64,000 nucleotides of DNA from Acidobacteriia bacterium AH_259_A11_L15. Lineage in GTDB: Bacteria > Acidobacteriota > Terriglobia > Acidiferrales > 2-02-FULL-67-57. The notes below the pieces were generated by a model. It was not told the DNA's origin, searched no databases, and saw only the letters and a program-made list of their open reading frames with translations. The stretch is taken from the NCBI GenBank assembly GCA_027717655.1, contig JALLOH010000001.1, forward strand, positions 18,147-82,146, in the 5' to 3' direction. This document shows positions 60,193-64,000 of this stretch, piece by piece. Made by a program: the position numbers and the translations under genes. How positions within the stretch are numbered: the stretch's first letter is position 1; every line of letters starts with the position of its first letter.

Positions 60193-60596
60193 TTTCCCTT
60201 CCCCCTTGGGCGCCGGGATGAGTCGGATCTGCCGGAGACCTGGACCCAGCGGGTTGACGAACGAAGCGCCGCGCGAACCTCTTACGGGAACCGCAGAATG
60301 AAGAACCCGACATATCAGCAGCATCGTAGGTCGCGACCCCAGGCTTGTCAAGAAACATCCGCTGCTGGGGACCAGCGATAGGCAACGCGGGCACCACCGC
60401 CGCAAGTGGAAAAGCAGATTCCTCACTTCGTTCGGAATGACAAGAGAAGAGTTAGGCCGGTGAGGATGCTTTGCCCGGCGTGGGAGAAGCGCGTCCCGGC
60501 TTGCGTTTCGGAAAGCGCCTGGCCTAGACTGGGCCGCAAGGTCGGTTCCCCGCCCCGCCCGGGCTTTGCGGGGAACCGGAGTCGAGGAGGGTCGGG

Positions 60597-60944
60597 ATGC
60601 CGGAAGCCTATGAGCGCCGGCGGCAGCCGGAGCGGGGGAAATACCTGATCCTGCGCTTCTACGCGAAGCTGCTCTCGTTCCTGGGATTCGGGGCGGCGGT
60701 GGTGGGTGTGGTGTTCGGGGTGCTGATCGTTCTCTACGCGGAAGCGGACGACAAGCTGCGGTACTCCCGGGCCCTCCTGAGCGTGTTGTTGGGCGGGTTG
60801 ACCTTCGTTATCCTGCGGGCGACGGCGCAGGTGATCTACCTGCTGTTCGACGTGGCGCGGCTCGCGCGAGCCAACCAGGAGGCGTTGGAGAAAGCGGGGC
60901 TGGCCGAGGCGGCGGCGCGATCCAAGACCTCGGGGCGCGACTGA
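60597..60944 (+). CDS. Small membrane protein
   Basis: Two predicted TM segments (FLGFGAAVVGVVFGVLIVLYA; LLSVLLGGLTFVILRATAQVIYLLF); 2 nt before the rhodanese ORF. Confidence 0.6.
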   Translation: MPEAYERRRQPERGKYLILRFYAKLLSFLGFGAAVVGVVFGVLIVLYAEADDKLRYSRALLSVLLGGLTFVILRATAQVIYLLFDVARLARANQEALEKAGLAEAAARSKTSGRD

Positions 60945-60946
60945 GG

Positions 60947-61321
60947 ATGGCCAAGCAGCACAGCCCGCGGTTCCTAGCGCTGGTGGAAGAGGCGCGGAAG
61001 CAGGTGCCGGAGCTTACCATCGAGCAGGTGAAAGAAAAGCTCGACACCGGCGAGAAGCTGCGGCTGGTGGACGTGCGGGAAGCGGAGGAGTACGCGCGCG
61101 GCCATCTGCCGGGGGCGGCGTCGGTGTGCAAGGGCATCCTGGAGCGGGACATCGAGAAGCTGGTGCCGGATACGGAGACGCCCGTGGTGCTCTACTGCGG
61201 GGGCGGGTACCGGTCGGCGCTGGCCGCCGACAACCTGAAGAAGATGGGCTACCAGAACGTGGCCTCGATGTGGGGCGGCTGGCGAGCCTGGTCGGAGGCG
61301 GGTTTCCCTACAGAAAAATAA
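60947..61321 (+). CDS. Rhodanese-like domain protein
   Basis: LRLVDVREAEEYARGHLPGAASV; PVVLYCGGGYRSALAADNLKKMGYQNVASMWGGWRAW (Cys active-site loop). Confidence 0.92.
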   Translation: MAKQHSPRFLALVEEARKQVPELTIEQVKEKLDTGEKLRLVDVREAEEYARGHLPGAASVCKGILERDIEKLVPDTETPVVLYCGGGYRSALAADNLKKMGYQNVASMWGGWRAWSEAGFPTEK

Positions 61322-61424
61322 GCCCAGAGAGAGAAACAACTTCACACGGTTGGAGGCGGCCAGGTTCGCGGAATCTATCGGCGACGCAAAACATCCTGGC
61401 GCCTCACGGAAAAGGAGGAAGGCT

Positions 61425-62000
61425 ATGACGGGACGGTTGGCCTTGGGAGCTGTTGTAGGTGGCGTGGTGCTGTTCCTTTGGGGATTTGTCTTCTGGACCG
61501 TACTTCCATTTGGCCATTGGTCGGTTTCTGCTCTCCCCAACGAGCAAGCGGTTATCGAGACGCTGCGAGAAGTTGAAACTCCAAGCGGGGCGTATTACTT
61601 CCCTGCCCCGCCGGAAGGAGGTGACGTCACAGACCCGGAATACGTGCAGAAGCATTCGAGGGGTCCCATCGGTCACCTATTCTATCGGGCTGAGGGAATC
61701 GACCCCAACAGTCCGTGGACGATGATGCAGGGTTTCTTTCACTTCCTGCTCTCGGCGCTGCTGGTGGTGCTGCTGATGAAACCGGCGCTCCCCCAGCTTG
61801 GCTCCTACGGCTTGCGGGTGGGGTACATCTGGCTGCTGGGGCTGTTCGCTACGTTCTTCGTGCAGTTGTCGTATTTGATCTGGTGGCACCATCCGGGGGG
61901 ATTTCATTTTGTCTACTTCATGTTCCATCTCTCGGCCTGGCTGCTGGCGGGACTGGCCATGGCGGCGGTGATCAAGCCGCAACAGAAGACCCAGGCCTAG
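61425..62000 (+). CDS. Integral membrane protein of unknown function
   Basis: MTGRLALGAVVGGVVLFLWGFVFWTVLPFGHW...; RBS-like aaaggagg upstream of ATG. Confidence 0.75.
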   Translation: MTGRLALGAVVGGVVLFLWGFVFWTVLPFGHWSVSALPNEQAVIETLREVETPSGAYYFPAPPEGGDVTDPEYVQKHSRGPIGHLFYRAEGIDPNSPWTMMQGFFHFLLSALLVVLLMKPALPQLGSYGLRVGYIWLLGLFATFFVQLSYLIWWHHPGGFHFVYFMFHLSAWLLAGLAMAAVIKPQQKTQA

Positions 62001-62401
62001 AACCGGGAGACCGTGCGGCGGACTTCGCTGTAGTAGGCGGTAAGGGAGCGCTCGGACCCGTACTCGAAGCGCTGCCAGACGCGCGAGAGGGGGAAGGTGT
62101 GCGTCTGGAGCTTGCCCTTGATGACCACGGCCGGGGAGCGGAAGAACTCCTCGTCGGCGTGCCAGGCGCCGCCGTGGTGGCGGATGATGACCTCGCCCAA
62201 ATAGCAGCCCATGCCGACGATGAGGGTGGCGTTCTGGTCGGCGGAGCCGGGGCCGAAGTTCGAACCAATCAACTTCTCGAGTTGAGAGACGGTGCCCTGG
62301 GCGTAGTCGAGATCGAGGCCATAGGTGGCACGGGCGAACTCGCAGAACTCGACAGCCTGGTGTTGGAAGTCCCCCGCCCGCCAGTTGACGAAAGGGTTCA
62401 T
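61997..62401 (-). CDS. Hypothetical protein
   Basis: MNPFVNWRAGDFQHQAVEFCEFARATYGLDLDYAQGTVSQLEKLIGSNF...; convergent with the preceding gene. Confidence 0.6.
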   Translation of the reverse strand: MNPFVNWRAGDFQHQAVEFCEFARATYGLDLDYAQGTVSQLEKLIGSNFGPGSADQNATLIVGMGCYLGEVIIRHHGGAWHADEEFFRSPAVVIKGKLQTHTFPLSRVWQRFEYGSERSLTAYYSEVRRTVSRF

Positions 62402-62467
62402 ACCGCCTCGCGTCAAAGTTTGCCGATGCTACGCCGCCCTGCTGGCAAAGTCAAACCGAGGCCGGCG

Positions 62468-62496
62468 TTGACTTTCCGCCCTGTGCTCCCTAGGAT
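62468..62496 (+). promoter_or_regulatory. Sigma70-type promoter upstream of 62528 ORF/Mpo1-like gene
   Basis: TTGACT - 17 nt - TAGGAT. Confidence 0.5.
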
Positions 62497-62664
62497 GACC
62501 TCACTCCATCCCCAAGGAGCCAACGCGATGGGCAGACTCGTCCTGGCTGCTTCCCTCCTCTTGTGTGTTCCTCTCGCCGCCCAGGAGGCGCCGAGGCGGC
62601 TGCTGGTGTACCGTTTCCAGGTGGAGCTGGCGAAATTCCAGCAGTTCGAGGAAAGGAGAGGGTA

Positions 62665-63114
62665 ATGGCTGGCAGGCTTGATCGTCTCTGGGCGAATTAT
62701 GAGGAGCACCATCGCACGGCGGGCAACAAGTGGTGCCATATGGTGGGGATTCCGCTGATTATCGCCGGCCTGCTGGGGCTGCTGGCGGTGCCGGTGTTCC
62801 GCGTGGGAGAGTTCCCCGTCGAAGCGGCGCTGCTGCTGGTGGTGGTGGCCGGGGCCGCCTACTTGTGGCTGGACACGAGGCTGGGCGCGGCGATGGTGGC
62901 GGCGTCGGCGGCGATTTATTTCGGGGCGCGGTTGCTGGACTGGCGGGTGGCGCTGGGGGTGTTCCTGGTCGGCTGGGTGTTCCAGTTCATGGGGCACGGG
63001 ATTTACGAGAAGCGCTCGCCGGCGTTTTTTTCCAACCTGACGCACTTGCTCGTAGGTCCCCTTTGGGTCTTGAACCACGCCGTGCGGTTGAAGCGCAAAC
63101 CAACCTCCCCTTAA
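62665..63114 (+). CDS. Mpo1-like/DUF962 family membrane protein
   Basis: LWANYEEHHRTAGNKWCHMVGIPLIIAGLLGLL; WVFQFMGHGIYEKRSPAFFSNLTHLLVGPLWV. Confidence 0.9.
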   Translation: MAGRLDRLWANYEEHHRTAGNKWCHMVGIPLIIAGLLGLLAVPVFRVGEFPVEAALLLVVVAGAAYLWLDTRLGAAMVAASAAIYFGARLLDWRVALGVFLVGWVFQFMGHGIYEKRSPAFFSNLTHLLVGPLWVLNHAVRLKRKPTSP

Positions 63115-63454
63115 ATCTACCTGTTTCAGAAAGAACAGACTTTCAAAAGCGGCAAGGGGTAAACCCCTGCCCTACCCAGACCCGCTCAGGTGTTGAACCG
63201 TGCCGTGTGATTGCGGCCGGAGCTAGGCGTTCCCTCCGGGGCCCGCGGGTGCGGTCCCTGTGGATGTGGGGAACGATTTGGCTGATTGTGCGCGTAGGAG
63301 CCTGGGCGCTGATAATCCCGGCATCGTAATTTGCTCCATCCGTGAGTGCCCCTGGCGGTCGCGAGCCCCGCGCGGCGCCGGCAGCGACGAAAAAGCTAAG
63401 GCAGATTCCAGACTTGCCGGGAGACAGACTCCGTTCAGGATAACAGAGAAGGGT

Positions 63455-64000
63455 TTAGTGAACGTCGAGGAGGAGGAAGGTGGCGTCGTCGTGGAGGTCC
63501 TGGGGGCGAGCGGATTTGCGGGCGGGGCGCAGCCGAGCCAAGAAGGCGTCGCCCAGGGCGGTGGCTGAGGTGGAGGCAGGTTTGGCGAACAAAGCGGCGA
63601 GTTGCTTTTCGCCGTCGCCTTGGCGGGGGCGCAAGACTTCCAGCGAGTCAGAGAGCCCATCGGTGAAAAGCAGCAGGCGATCCCCCGGGCGGAGGGTGAC
63701 GACGGCCTGCTCGTAGTCGCAGGTGTCGAACATTCCCACCGGGATGCCAGCCACCTGGATGCGAGTGGCGATGCCGTCGCGGAGGAGAAAGGGGAAGGGC
63801 AGGCCGGCGTTGGCCAGGGTCAACTGGCGGGTTTGCAGGTCGACTGCGGCGTAGAGCAGGCAGGCGAACTTGCCGGGGATAGAGCGGAAGGCAAGGCGGC
63901 GATTCAGAAAGGCGATCACGTCGGCCGGCTCGGTGTCGGACTTGCGCAGGCCGCGCATCAGGCCGCTGACCAGCAGAGCGTACATGGCGCCCTCCAGGCC
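63455..64000 (-). CDS. SpoIIE/PP2C-type phosphatase, C-terminal portion (N-terminus beyond right edge)
   Basis: LLYAAVDLQTRQLTLANAGLPFPFLLRDG; VTLRPGDRLLLFTDGLSDSLE; frame continues to the window edge. Confidence 0.82.
   Translation of the reverse strand, partial: GLEGAMYALLVSGLMRGLRKSDTEPADVIAFLNRRLAFRSIPGKFACLLYAAVDLQTRQLTLANAGLPFPFLLRDGIATRIQVAGIPVGMFDTCDYEQAVVTLRPGDRLLLFTDGLSDSLEVLRPRQGDGEKQLAALFAKPASTSATALGDAFLARLRPARKSARPQDLHDDATFLLLDVH

Overview
64 kb of GC-rich, densely coding bacterial chromosome, probably Acidobacteriota. That placement is an inference from a VWFA-related protein of the acidobacterial type, glycine-zipper secreted proteins, and overall gene content. Main blocks: (i) a reductive pyrimidine/hydantoin-type catabolic set (nitrilase-family ureidopropionase, class III aminotransferase, ALDH, NCS1 permease; dihydropyrimidinase about 10 kb away); (ii) a cell-surface glycan cluster (glycosyltransferases, sulfotransferase, AP-superfamily phosphodiesterase, Wzm/Wzt-type ABC exporter, RmlD-like reductase); (iii) gatB, a sugar ABC importer, and tRNA-Asn; (iv) panC/panB/dNK/folK; (v) ruvAB; (vi) a compact bacterial microcompartment (BMC) shell operon (1 BMC-H, 3 BMC-P, class II aldolase) with a hicBA toxin-antitoxin pair and a four-helix-bundle gene inside it; (vii) an otsA-otsB-DUF5752-TreT-like trehalose operon; (viii) lpxC, polA, a di-heme peroxidase and others. 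There is a RAYT transposase flanked by REP palindromes, and several dispersed intergenic repeats. The most interesting candidate system is the BMC operon with the embedded TA module. Other notable points are an in-frame TAA just after the signal peptide of an ARPP-1-like gene, a DinB-like 30-codon ORF coupled to panC, and RAYT coding sequence running through REP palindromes. No CRISPR array, rRNA or prophage was recognised. All calls are by eye; no database search was run.
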